From: Hyphomicrobiales bacterium
GTDB taxonomy: Bacteria; Pseudomonadota; Alphaproteobacteria; Rhizobiales; Rhizobiaceae
Length of the DNA: 64,000 nucleotides
Direction: 5' to 3'
Assembly: GCA_900468805.1 (NCBI GenBank)
Contig: UEIF01000019.1
Span: forward strand, 24,487 to 88,486
Part shown: one piece after another, positions 17,345 to 25,298 of the stretch
Layout of the letters: every line of letters begins with the position of its first letter
How positions within the stretch are numbered: the first letter of the stretch is position 1
Translations under genes and position numbers: made by a program
The notes under the pieces: generated by a model
The model's database searches: none
What the model was told of the DNA's origin: nothing
The model's input: only the letters and a program-made list of their open reading frames with translations

Positions 17345-17761
17345 AAAGTGCTGATTTCCCTCAACGAATCGCCATGCGCATTTGCGTCTCAAAAGCCATC
17401 CTAACTTTTACCGCAGCCGGTTTTTTTGGCATTCCGGCCTCTTCCTAGCCTGGTCGTTGCTGCAAGCCCTTGTATTTTCAGGCTTACCCGACTTTCCCCA
17501 GTCTTCACAAGGCCATCCACAAGATGTTGTGGTTAGCATTCGGTTACGTTCCACCCCTTGACGGAATCAGCCGTTTCAAACTTAATGTTTCAGATGTTGC
17601 GGCGGCGACTGAACCGGAGGTAACGAGACCGGTTCTCCCAAGGAAAATTAAACGCAGAATCAGGGTGTTGGACCGCCGAACGCGGTGACGCCTGCAGGAT
17701 TTTTTGCGCCTTTTTCCAGCCTCAAAAAGCGACATCGGGGACTGGTAAAAATAAGCTGTTA
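17345..17761. other. Upstream intergenic region of nrdJ, distal part
   Basis: No protein-like frame was found. A perfect palindrome CCACAA-GATG-TTGTGG lies at 17517-17532. A short stem ACCGC/GCGGT at 17672-17686 is followed by a T6 run near 17700, which could be a weak terminator or attenuator. I looked for a cobalamin riboswitch (B12 box and adjoining core) and did not find one. Confidence 0.5.
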
Positions 17762-17808
17762 ACACTATATTTAGTGTTTGCAGCCAGCCTCACCACAAGA
17801 TACAGGAC
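17762..17808 (+). promoter_or_regulatory. NrdR box pair upstream of nrdJ
   Basis: ACACTATATTTAGTGT at 17762-17777 is a palindrome with perfect six-base arms and matches the known NrdR consensus closely. A second, degenerate copy (CCACAAGATACAGGAC, 17793-17808) matches mainly in its left half. The centres are 31 bases apart, the spacing known for paired NrdR sites. NrdR is expected to repress nrdJ when dATP is high. Confidence 0.7.
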
Positions 17809-17926
17809 AGACATCTCCGGATGACATCCTGTCACAAGACGGAACGAGCACTGGCCGCGCGAAGGGACAACGCGTAGCCAGACGGGAATTTTGCGCCCTT
17901 TCGGGTGCCAACAAGAGGTTAAGAAC

Positions 17927-20900
17927 ATGCGCATCGAACGTCGGTTTACGAAGGCTGGTCAAGGCGCCTATGCGGATATCGAATTCCGCAAGGCGACGAG
18001 CGAGATCAAGAACCCGGATGGGTCGATCGTTTTCCGCCTCGAGAACATCGAAGTTCCCGCGCAGTTTTCCCAGGTCGCCACCGACGTCCTGGCGCAGAAA
18101 TACTTCCGCAAGGCCGGTGTCCCTGCCCGCCTGAAGAAGGTCGAGGAGAACAGTGTCCCCTCCTTCCTGTGGCGCTCCGTTGCCGACGACGCTGCGCTGA
18201 AGGATTTGCCGAAGGACGAACAGACCGGCTCGGAAATCGACGCGCGCCAGGTCTTCGATCGTCTCGCCGGCACCTGGACCTATTGGGGCTGGAAGGGCGG
18301 CTATTTCTCTTCCGAGGAAGATGCGGCAGCGTTCAAGGATGAGCTTGCCTATATGCTCGCCACGCAGCGCGTTGCCCCGAACTCCCCGCAGTGGTTCAAT
18401 ACCGGCCTGCACTGGGCCTATGGCATCGACGGCCCCGGCCAGGGCCATTTTTATGTCGATCCCTTTACCGGCAAGATTACCAAGTCCAAGTCTGCCTACG
18501 AACATCCGCAGCCGCATGCCTGCTTCATTCAGTCCGTCGAAGATGATCTCGTCAACGAAGGCGGCATCATGGACCTCTGGGTTCGTGAAGCGCGTCTCTT
18601 CAAATACGGCTCCGGGACCGGCTCCAACTTCTCCATGCTGCGCGGCGAAGGCGAAAAACTCTCGGGCGGCGGCCGCTCTTCCGGCCTGATGAGCTTCCTG
18701 AAAATCGGCGACCGGGCTGCCGGCGCCATCAAGTCTGGCGGTACGACACGCCGTGCGGCCAAGATGGTCGTCGTCGATATCGACCATCCCGATATCGAGG
18801 AATACATCAACTGGAAGGTCAAGGAAGAGCAGAAGGTTGCCGCTCTCGTGACCGGCTCCAAGGTCGTCGCCCAGCATCTGAAGGCGATCATGAAGGCCTG
18901 CGTGAATTGCGAAGGCGACAATGGCGACTGCTTCGACCCTGCCAAGAACCCGGCCCTGAAGCGCGAAATCCGCGCTGCCAAGAAGGATCAGGTTCCGGAA
19001 AACTATGTCCAGCGCGTCATCCAGTTCGCCCGCCAGGGCTACAAGGACATGGAGTTCAAGACCTACGACACGGACTGGGATTCGGAAGCCTATCTCACCG
19101 TTTCCGGCCAGAATTCCAACAATTCCGTCTCGATCAAGGACAACTTCCTGCGCGCCGTCGAGGAAGATGGCGACTGGAACCTGACCGCCCGCAAGGACGG
19201 TAGGGTCATGAAGACGCTGAAGGCCCGCGATCTCTGGGAGACGATTTCCTATGCAGCCTGGGCATCGGCCGACCCGGGCATTCACTTCAACACGACGATG
19301 AACGACTGGCACACGTCGCCGGCTGGCGGCCCGATCCGGGGCTCGAACCCGTGCTCGGAATATATGTTCCTCGACGACACCGCCTGCAATCTCGCCTCGC
19401 TGAACCTCCTGCAGTTCAAGGACAAGGCGACGAAGCGCATCAATATCGGCGACTACGAACATGCCGTTCGTCTGTGGACCGTCGTGCTCGAAGTCTCGGT
19501 CATGATGGCGCAGTTCCCGTCGAAGCGCATTGCCGAGCTTTCCTACGAATACCGCACGCTCGGCCTCGGCTACGCCAATATCGGCGGCCTGCTGATGTCG
19601 ACGGGTATCCCTTATGACAGCTCCGAGGGCCGCGCCATTGCCGGTTCGCTGACGGCGATCATGACCGGCGTCTGCTACGCGACATCGGCCGAAATGGCTG
19701 CCGAACTCGGACCATTCCCGAACTTCGCGCCGAACCGCGAGCACATGCTGCGCGTCATCCGTAACCATCGCCGCGCTGCGCATGGCGAAAACACAGGCTA
19801 CGAGGCGCTTTCCGTGAACCCGGTCGCGCTGATCCATTCGGAGAACCCCGACCAGGATCTCGTAGCCCATGCGAAGTCTGCCTGGGACAAGGCGCTTGAG
19901 CTCGGCGAAAAGCATGGCTACCGCAACGCGCAGGTCTCGGTTATCGCACCGACCGGCACGATCGGCCTCGTCATGGATTGCGACACGACCGGCATCGAGC
20001 CTGACTTCGCTCTGGTGAAGTTCAAGAAGCTCGCCGGCGGCGGCTACTTCAAGATCATCAACCGCGCCGTTCCGGATGCGCTGCGCACGCTCGGCTATTC
20101 CGAAAGCCAGATCGCCGAGATCGAAGCCTATGCTGTCGGCCACGGCAACCTGAACCAGGCTCCGGCTATCAATCCCTCGACGCTGAAGACCAAGGGCTTT
20201 ACCGACGAGAAGGTGGAAGCCGTCAATGCCGCTCTGAAGAGCGCCTTCGATATCAAGTTCGTCTTCAACCAGTGGACGCTCGGCGCCGACTTCCTGAAGA
20301 CCACTCTGAAGGTCTCCGACGAACAGCTCGGCGACATGAGCTTCAGCCTGCTCGACCATATCGGTTTCTCGAAGAAGGACATCGAGGCTGCCAACATCCA
20401 TGTTTGCGGTGCGATGACGCTGGAAGGCGCGCCTTTCCTCAAGAAGGAGCACCTGCCGGTTTTCGATTGCGCCAATCCGTGCGGCAAGATCGGCAAGCGT
20501 TATCTCTCGGTCGAAAGCCATATCCGCATGATGGCGGTTGCCCAGCCCTTCATCTCGGGTGCGATCTCCAAGACGATCAACATGCCGAACGAGGCGACTG
20601 TCGAGGATTGCAAGAACGCCTATATGCTCTCCTGGAAGCTCGGCCTGAAGGCGAACGCCCTCTATCGTGACGGCTCCAAGCTGTCGCAGCCGCTCAACGC
20701 CTCGCTGATCGAGGACGAGAGCGACGAGGATGCGCTTGAGGATCTGATCCAGCAGCCGGCAGCGGCCCAGGCCGTGACGGTGACCGAGAAGATCATCGAG
20801 CGCGTGATCGAGCGTGTTTCCCGCGAACGCGAGAAGCTGCCGAACCGCCGCCAGGGCTATACCCAGAAGGCTGCCGTCGGCGGTCACAAGGTCTACCTGC

Positions 20901-21739
20901 GTACCGGCGAATTCGGCGACGGCCGTATCGGCGAGATCTTCATCGACATGCACAAGGAAGGTGCCGCCTTCCGTGCGATGATGAACAACTTCGCCATCGC
21001 CATCTCGCTTGGTCTGCAATATGGCGTGCCGCTGGAAGAATATGTGGAGGCGTTTACCTTCACCAAGTTCGAGCCGGCCGGCATGGTCATCGGCAACGAC
21101 GCGATCAAGAACGCCACGTCGATCCTCGACTACGTGTTCCGCGAACTCGCCGTCTCCTATCTCGGCCGTCACGATCTCGCCCATGTCGATACGTCCGACT
21201 TCTCCAACACGGCGCTCGGCAAGGGTATTCAGGAAGGCAAGACGAACCTGCTCTCCACCGGCTGGACTCGCGGCTACAAGCCGACGCTGGTTTCCAATAC
21301 CGGCATCGAACGCCAGGCCGGTGAGCCCAAGGGTGCGGCAACCGCCGCCCCTGCCCGTGCCTCCTCGATCGGCTCGGTGACGTCGTTTGCTGGTGCTGCC
21401 GCCCGCAAGCTGGAGCCGACAGTGGCGATCTCGACTTCCGAAATCGTCGCCTTCAAGCGCGACTATGAAGAGCGCGCCAAGGAACTGGCCGAGGAGATCG
21501 CCGAAGAGGTGATCGAGGAAACCGGCACCGAGGCAACCGCCCTCTTCTCCGACAAGGCCGCAGCGGATGCTGCCTCGGCTAAGACGGAAGCCAAGAAGGT
21601 GGAAGCCGAACGCCGCGCCCGCTCGATCATGCAGGGCTACACGGGCAATATGTGCGGCGAGTGCCAGAACTTCACGATGGTGCGCAACGGCACCTGCGAG
21701 AAGTGCGATACTTGCGGCGCGACGAGCGGGTGCAGCTGA
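17927..21739 (+). CDS. nrdJ: Adenosylcobalamin-dependent (class II) ribonucleoside-diphosphate reductase
   Basis: A 1270-residue enzyme that makes deoxyribonucleotides using a radical generated from coenzyme B12, so it works with or without oxygen. The active-site NPCSE motif is at about 474-478, with the partner cysteine region [10 protein letters not shown] upstream and [21 protein letters not shown] near 680. A glutamate-rich linker at roughly residues 1180-1230 leads to a C-terminal zinc-finger-like segment ([15 protein letters not shown]) and terminal cysteines for redox relay. The start MRIERRFTK is preceded by AAGAGG. It is monocistronic, with an NrdR box about 150 bases upstream. Confidence 0.96.
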   Translation: MRIERRFTKAGQGAYADIEFRKATSEIKNPDGSIVFRLENIEVPAQFSQVATDVLAQKYFRKAGVPARLKKVEENSVPSFLWRSVADDAALKDLPKDEQTGSEIDARQVFDRLAGTWTYWGWKGGYFSSEEDAAAFKDELAYMLATQRVAPNSPQWFNTGLHWAYGIDGPGQGHFYVDPFTGKITKSKSAYEHPQPHACFIQSVEDDLVNEGGIMDLWVREARLFKYGSGTGSNFSMLRGEGEKLSGGGRSSGLMSFLKIGDRAAGAIKSGGTTRRAAKMVVVDIDHPDIEEYINWKVKEEQKVAALVTGSKVVAQHLKAIMKACVNCEGDNGDCFDPAKNPALKREIRAAKKDQVPENYVQRVIQFARQGYKDMEFKTYDTDWDSEAYLTVSGQNSNNSVSIKDNFLRAVEEDGDWNLTARKDGRVMKTLKARDLWETISYAAWASADPGIHFNTTMNDWHTSPAGGPIRGSNPCSEYMFLDDTACNLASLNLLQFKDKATKRINIGDYEHAVRLWTVVLEVSVMMAQFPSKRIAELSYEYRTLGLGYANIGGLLMSTGIPYDSSEGRAIAGSLTAIMTGVCYATSAEMAAELGPFPNFAPNREHMLRVIRNHRRAAHGENTGYEALSVNPVALIHSENPDQDLVAHAKSAWDKALELGEKHGYRNAQVSVIAPTGTIGLVMDCDTTGIEPDFALVKFKKLAGGGYFKIINRAVPDALRTLGYSESQIAEIEAYAVGHGNLNQAPAINPSTLKTKGFTDEKVEAVNAALKSAFDIKFVFNQWTLGADFLKTTLKVSDEQLGDMSFSLLDHIGFSKKDIEAANIHVCGAMTLEGAPFLKKEHLPVFDCANPCGKIGKRYLSVESHIRMMAVAQPFISGAISKTINMPNEATVEDCKNAYMLSWKLGLKANALYRDGSKLSQPLNASLIEDESDEDALEDLIQQPAAAQAVTVTEKIIERVIERVSREREKLPNRRQGYTQKAAVGGHKVYLRTGEFGDGRIGEIFIDMHKEGAAFRAMMNNFAIAISLGLQYGVPLEEYVEAFTFTKFEPAGMVIGNDAIKNATSILDYVFRELAVSYLGRHDLAHVDTSDFSNTALGKGIQEGKTNLLSTGWTRGYKPTLVSNTGIERQAGEPKGAATAAPARASSIGSVTSFAGAAARKLEPTVAISTSEIVAFKRDYEERAKELAEEIAEEVIEETGTEATALFSDKAAADAASAKTEAKKVEAERRARSIMQGYTGNMCGECQNFTMVRNGTCEKCDTCGATSGCS

Positions 21740-22370
21740 TTTCTTTGGGAAAATTCAGGCGTCACGCGCACATAAGTCCGGGCAAAAACGAAAGGAAAAG
21801 GGACATTTTGCATCTATTGATTGTGACTGGCGATTAAGTGTCGGGATTTGCAACCAATAGCGATCAGCAAGACTGCCCCCAGGAACAAACAGAAATAGCT
21901 CCAGGCGCGAACGCGGCTGGAGCTTCAGACTGAGAGGTAGGCCGACGGGACCGTTCCCGAGCCGTTTTACGCCTGCCAATGGATGACTTCGAGTGCGCGC
22001 AAAGGCGCGCGGCTCACCGCTTACGCGCCGCGGATAAAGCGCCGGATCAAAAAAACGCTCCATGCTGCTGAATTTTAAGAGATTTTTATCAATTTCGCTT
22101 CCCTTTTTCGGCTCAATATCGTAGCCTCAGGGGTACGAATCAGCAGGCGTGAAAGGAAGATAACTTACTGGGAAGTCTGGAGATTTATCTCCGCGATGCC
22201 GTAACCGAGATAGCCGTCCCGGTCACGACATTTTGCGAATAACGAATTCGACATTCGCATGGCAGTCGAACCGAAGCTCTCCGCCGTTTGCAAAAGCACT
22301 ATAGGAGGATTCGGGGCTCTCTGTCGAGGTTGGTCGCATTCTTATCCACGGTTCGGAAAGGAACTTGGAA
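21740..22370. other. Intergenic region after nrdJ with strong hairpin
   Basis: No convincing protein frame is present in 630 bases. A compound hairpin at 21897-21924 pairs AGCTCCAG with CTGGAGCT and inside it CGCG with CGCG. A GC-rich stretch of short repeats (GCGCGC, CGCCGCGG) follows to about 22045, then AT-rich DNA at 22060-22110 that could carry a promoter. The region may hold the end of the nrdJ transcript, an unannotated small RNA and the boundary of the accessory block that starts at 22371. Confidence 0.4.
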
Positions 22371-22529
22371 ATGACTGCACGTAAGACATTCGACGTCGGA
22401 AGAGATTCCGGTTCGGGTCGCTTCATCACCGTGAAGCAGGCCGCGGCACGTCCCAACACGACGACCGTCGAGCGTATCCCGAAACCTGGCCGCGGCGACA
22501 CCAAGGGTGAGCCTAGCCGCCGCAAGTAG
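22371..22529 (+). CDS. 52-residue basic small protein
   Basis: The frame reads MTARKTFDVGRDSGSGRF, then ITVKQAAARPNTTTVERIP and a basic tail. It resembles the many short bacterial proteins of the form TFRDAGTGRFV...A..RP.TTV, whose role is unknown. AAAGG lies eight to nine bases before the ATG. No hydrophobic segment, so it is probably cytosolic. A perfect 15-bp hairpin begins one base after the stop codon. It is the first gene of a co-directional block with the HTH and metalloprotease genes, 65 bases downstream. Confidence 0.6.
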   Translation: MTARKTFDVGRDSGSGRFITVKQAAARPNTTTVERIPKPGRGDTKGEPSRRK

Positions 22530-22564
22530 GCGAAGGAGGCGCCTGGAGCAGGCGCCTCCTTCGC
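22530..22564 (+). other. Perfect 15-bp hairpin after the small gene
   Basis: GCGAAGGAGGCGCCT (22530-22544) pairs with AGGCGCCTCCTTCGC (22550-22564) across GGAGC. There is no T-tract, so it is not a classic intrinsic terminator; it may stabilise the upstream mRNA or limit readthrough into the HTH gene 30 bases later. Confidence 0.65.
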
Positions 22565-22593
22565 ATGCTCGGAAACCTGTAGTGAGGTGATGC

Positions 22594-22956
22594 ATGACCG
22601 ACAATGAAGACGTCGGCCTGAAGGCCGCGTTGTGCAATTTTGGAGAGCTCGTCCGGCGCAAGCGTCAGGCTTGCCGTTGGCACTTCCGAGAGCTGGCCGA
22701 AAAGACTGGGATCGACATCGTAGCACTCAGCGATGTGGAAAAGGGCGCTGCCGCCCTGACGGATACCGAACGCGAAACGCTCTGCGAATTCCTCGGTATC
22801 GATATCGACGCCTTCCCGAAAATGCTCCGCAACGAACGCAAGAAGGCGGCGACCGAGAATGTCGAAACGCCCGAGCGCCTTCGTGAAGCTCCTATCGTCG
22901 ACCTAACGAGGTATCGTGAGTCATGGCAAAAGACCACTACACTTCCGCGGGACTGA
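22594..22956 (+). CDS. XRE-type HTH protein paired with an ImmA/IrrE protease
   Basis: A 120-residue protein with an N-terminal XRE-like helix-turn-helix at about residues 17-70 (FGELVRRKRQ, FRELAEKTGIDIVALSDVEKG, LCEFLGID) and a polar C-terminal tail. The tail overlaps the start of the metalloprotease gene by 34 bases. HTH repressors coded immediately before an ImmA/IrrE peptidase are typically cleaved by it (ImmR/ImmA in ICEBs1, DdrO/IrrE in Deinococcus, CapH/CapP beside CBASS), so I infer a protease-switched repressor. What it represses is not known; its own operon is the first candidate. Confidence 0.75.
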   Translation: MTDNEDVGLKAALCNFGELVRRKRQACRWHFRELAEKTGIDIVALSDVEKGAAALTDTERETLCEFLGIDIDAFPKMLRNERKKAATENVETPERLREAPIVDLTRYRESWQKTTTLPRD

Positions 22957-23525
22957 CCACCCCTAAGATGATGGCGGTGGCGCTCAGATACCGAAACGAG
23001 TTCGACATGCAGCATGTCGAACTCGTCGACATCATCGACATCATCGAGTTCAAGCTCGTTCAAACTTTTCCTGACTTCCGGCTGGTGATCGCTCGCGACG
23101 GCGAAATGAAGGAGGACGCCCTTGCCGAGCCACTGAAGAGCCGGATCACCGTCCGACGGTCGATCTACATTGCCGCATGCGATGGAGACTTCGAGGCAAG
23201 GTTCGTCCTCGCACACGAGCTCGGTCACTTTCTCCTTCATCGGGAGAAGGATGTCTCTATGCACAGCGATCCACGTGGCGCGGTCCAGGCCATCCGGGGA
23301 ATGAAGGCTACCGAGAGCACCGAAGACCAGGCAGACATGTTCGCCCGGCATTTTCTCGCGCCCCCTCACCTTTCCTATCAATACCGGCACGAGCCGCAGA
23401 GGTTGGCGATGACGACTGGCGTCCCGCTACGGATTTGCCGCGGAAACATCACCATGTCGAAATGGCCCGAGACGTTTGCGTTCCGAACCGAGGGAGGGAC
23501 TGCCAGCCGCAACAGCGGCGTGTGA
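22923..23525 (+). CDS. ImmA/IrrE family metallo-endopeptidase
   Basis: A 200-residue zinc peptidase of the ImmA/IrrE (COG2856-like) family. HELGH at 98-102 provides two histidine ligands and the catalytic glutamate; the third ligand is E134 in TEDQADMFARHFLAPP, the family's E-x-x-A-x-x-F-A block. It begins inside the HTH gene, indicating translational coupling. The expected role is to cut the partner HTH protein after a stress or single-stranded DNA signal. Residues 150-200 after the catalytic core are less typical and partly basic, and the last 30 have no recognised domain. Confidence 0.85.
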   Translation: MAKDHYTSAGLTTPKMMAVALRYRNEFDMQHVELVDIIDIIEFKLVQTFPDFRLVIARDGEMKEDALAEPLKSRITVRRSIYIAACDGDFEARFVLAHELGHFLLHREKDVSMHSDPRGAVQAIRGMKATESTEDQADMFARHFLAPPHLSYQYRHEPQRLAMTTGVPLRICRGNITMSKWPETFAFRTEGGTASRNSGV

Positions 23526-23604
23526 TTTCGTCTGCAGTTCAGTCCAACCCGGCGCGGTATCGGCCTCCGAAAGGAGCCACCGCTTTCTATGAAAAGGTCT
23601 TAGC

Positions 23605-24264
23605 ATGTCAGTCCCGAAATTAGGCTTCTCCGCATATCTGAAGATAATCAACAGCAACCATCGCCCCCAGCGATCGCTTGTCCGGCAGCGATGCCGTCCG
23701 AGCTCGGGCGGCTACGACTTCCACAAGAGTCTTCGCCACCGTGTCCAGCAGGTTTCCTTCGACGGCCTGTCGGCAGCCGCCGCGCTTGCGTCCACGCAGC
23801 AGATTGCGCGGGAACCTGAAAGGAATTCGGCTCGACGAGCCTTGGAACAGTTCTTCGAATGGAAGGCCGCCCACCCTGGGGACATGGCTTCCTGCCAGCC
23901 GATTTCCTTCACCAGTCCCGCCGGCCTGTTTAAGGTGGAGTTCGTCGCGGACTTTCTCCTCGATATCGGCGGACGATGGACAGCAGTCCACCTGTGGAAC
24001 ACGCAGCACGACCTCAGCCCGCATCTGGTGCTCGCAGCATTGAGCTCGGTCGCTGCCCGCTATCCCGTGGAAGATCGGCCAGACGACTTCGCTGTCCTCT
24101 CGCTTCGGGATCAGACGATCTATCGTTGGTCAGAGGCCGATCGCGAAACGAGAGCCCTCGGCGAGCGTCTTCTCGAGCTTCTCGACATGCAGTTCGCAGC
24201 GGCGCGCAGGGAACTCGGCCTGCCCGCGTCGCCGGACCTCGACGAACCCCGCACCCGCCCCTGA
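23605..24264 (+). CDS. Uncharacterised protein in the HTH/protease locus
   Basis: A 219-residue protein I do not recognise. AAAAGG lies eight bases before the ATG. Residues 1-45 are basic and poorly hydrophobic; the rest is more compact, with ALEQFFEWKAAHPGD, FKVEFVADFLLDIGGRWTAVHLWNTQHDLSPHLVLAAL and DRETRALGERLLELLDMQFAAARREL. Sequences PEDRPDDFAVLSLRDQTIYRWS suggest beta strands. No membrane segment or signal peptide. It lies 79 bases after the protease and 62 before the truncated TIR gene on the same strand, so it may be part of the same locus. Confidence 0.55.
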   Translation: MSVPKLGFSAYLKIINSNHRPQRSLVRQRCRPSSGGYDFHKSLRHRVQQVSFDGLSAAAALASTQQIAREPERNSARRALEQFFEWKAAHPGDMASCQPISFTSPAGLFKVEFVADFLLDIGGRWTAVHLWNTQHDLSPHLVLAALSSVAARYPVEDRPDDFAVLSLRDQTIYRWSEADRETRALGERLLELLDMQFAAARRELGLPASPDLDEPRTRP

Positions 24265-24326
24265 ACATGGACGGTCGGCACCAGGTCGGTGCCGAGCACC
24301 GGCCGTTGCAATAGTCGGAGTTAAGA

Positions 24327-24599
24327 ATGGCAAGCGTGTTTTTCTCCTATTCTCATGTGGACGAGGACCTTCGGGACCAGCTCGATAAACAGTTGTGGAT
24401 CCTGACGGCAGCCTACGCCAACATCGTAGGCGTTTCCAACAAGGCAAACATCTTCTAGGCGCCGAACTGGGGCGATCTGCCTGGCGGGATGGTCGGGGTG
24501 AAGATCGAGGCCGAGAAGTCCGGTATCCAGCTCGCAGCACCCCATGACTTCCCTCGTTCGAACGCTCACGCCGTAATCCTGTCGCAATGGTCGTCGTGA
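24327..24599 (+). pseudogene. Truncated TIR-domain gene fused to a foreign 3' remnant
   Basis: The frame starts MASVFFSYSHVDEDLRDQL, the first strand and helix of a bacterial TIR domain, with GGAG six bases upstream of the ATG. After about 23 residues the resemblance ends. The frame continues as WILTAAYANIVGVSNKANIF, meets a TAG at 24456-24458, and then stays open with protein-like composition (NWGDLPGGMVGVKIEAEKSG) to a TGA at 24597-24599. This looks like a deletion that joined the TIR 5' end to the 3' end of another gene, followed by a nonsense mutation. The catalytic glutamate of TIR NADases is absent. Confidence 0.65.
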
Positions 24600-24626
24600 A
24601 CATAGGATCGGAAAGGCGGGCGAGAC

Positions 24627-25298
24627 ATGAAGATCCTGTTGGTCGAAGACGAGACAAGGCTGGCGGAAGCGATTGCGGCCTCGCTCACTAAGAAGGGCGT
24701 AGCGGTGGATCACACCGCTCTTCTTGGGGATGCAATCGAACTGGCTCGACAACAGACCTACGATGCGATCGTGCTCGACAGACGCCTGCCAGACGGCGAC
24801 GGCATCACATTTATTCCTTGGCTACGAAGCTCCGGCGTCGTGACCCCGGTCATCGTCCTGACTGCCAGAAACGAACCGGCGGAAAGGGTCGCGGGCTTGG
24901 ACCTCGGCGCCGACGATTATCTGGGCAAGCCATTTCTGATGGAGGAGCTTTTCGCTCGACTGCGCGCTGTCATGCGACGCCCGTCGGCCTTGGCGGAGCC
25001 GTCCATAGTCGCGGGACGGATGACCGTGGATCCGATCCGGATGGACGTCATGGTCGGTGAACTGCAGCTCGACCTGCCTCGTCGAGAGCTGATGGTGCTC
25101 GTTACCCTTGCGAAGCGAAAAGGTAAAACTGTCCTCAGATCGGCGCTGGAAACCGAAATCTACAATTACGAGGAGACGATCCAATCCAACGCGCTGGACG
25201 CTCATGTGTCGCGACTGAGAAAACGCCTAACTGACGTGGACGCCGGCGTGTCCATCCACAACATCCGCGGGGTCGGATATCTGCTGAAGGAACATTGA
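24627..25298 (+). CDS. OmpR-family response regulator
   Basis: A 223-residue DNA-binding response regulator. The receiver domain (1-120) has the acidic pair E7/D8, phosphoacceptor D51 in IVLDRRLPDG, the conserved threonine in VIVLTARN and lysine in GKPF. The C-terminal winged helix (about 128-222) ends in SNALDAHVSRLRKRL and IRGVGYLL. The stop codon overlaps the start of the kinase gene by one base. Its target genes are not evident. The gene lies just after the truncated TIR pseudogene, whose deletion may have brought it here or removed its original upstream region. Confidence 0.92.
   Translation: MKILLVEDETRLAEAIAASLTKKGVAVDHTALLGDAIELARQQTYDAIVLDRRLPDGDGITFIPWLRSSGVVTPVIVLTARNEPAERVAGLDLGADDYLGKPFLMEELFARLRAVMRRPSALAEPSIVAGRMTVDPIRMDVMVGELQLDLPRRELMVLVTLAKRKGKTVLRSALETEIYNYEETIQSNALDAHVSRLRKRLTDVDAGVSIHNIRGVGYLLKEH

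Noticed and set aside
17470..17688. 72-codon plus-strand frame upstream of nrdJ
   Set aside because: No ribosome site or conserved pattern, and the basic C-terminus looks like chance; region is regulatory.
17345..17926. Possible cobalamin riboswitch upstream of the B12-dependent reductase
   Set aside because: No B12 box or matching core could be found by eye; NrdR boxes explain the regulation better. A covariance search would settle it.
17771..21184. A 1137-codon open frame on the minus strand across nrdJ
   Set aside because: It is the antisense shadow of a high-GC gene: rich in Arg, Asp, Gly and Leu with no domain pattern, and nrdJ on the other strand is unmistakable.
21755..22063. 102-codon minus-strand frame after nrdJ
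   Set aside because: Low-complexity Arg/Pro/Leu composition, no ribosome site, and it spans the strong hairpin.
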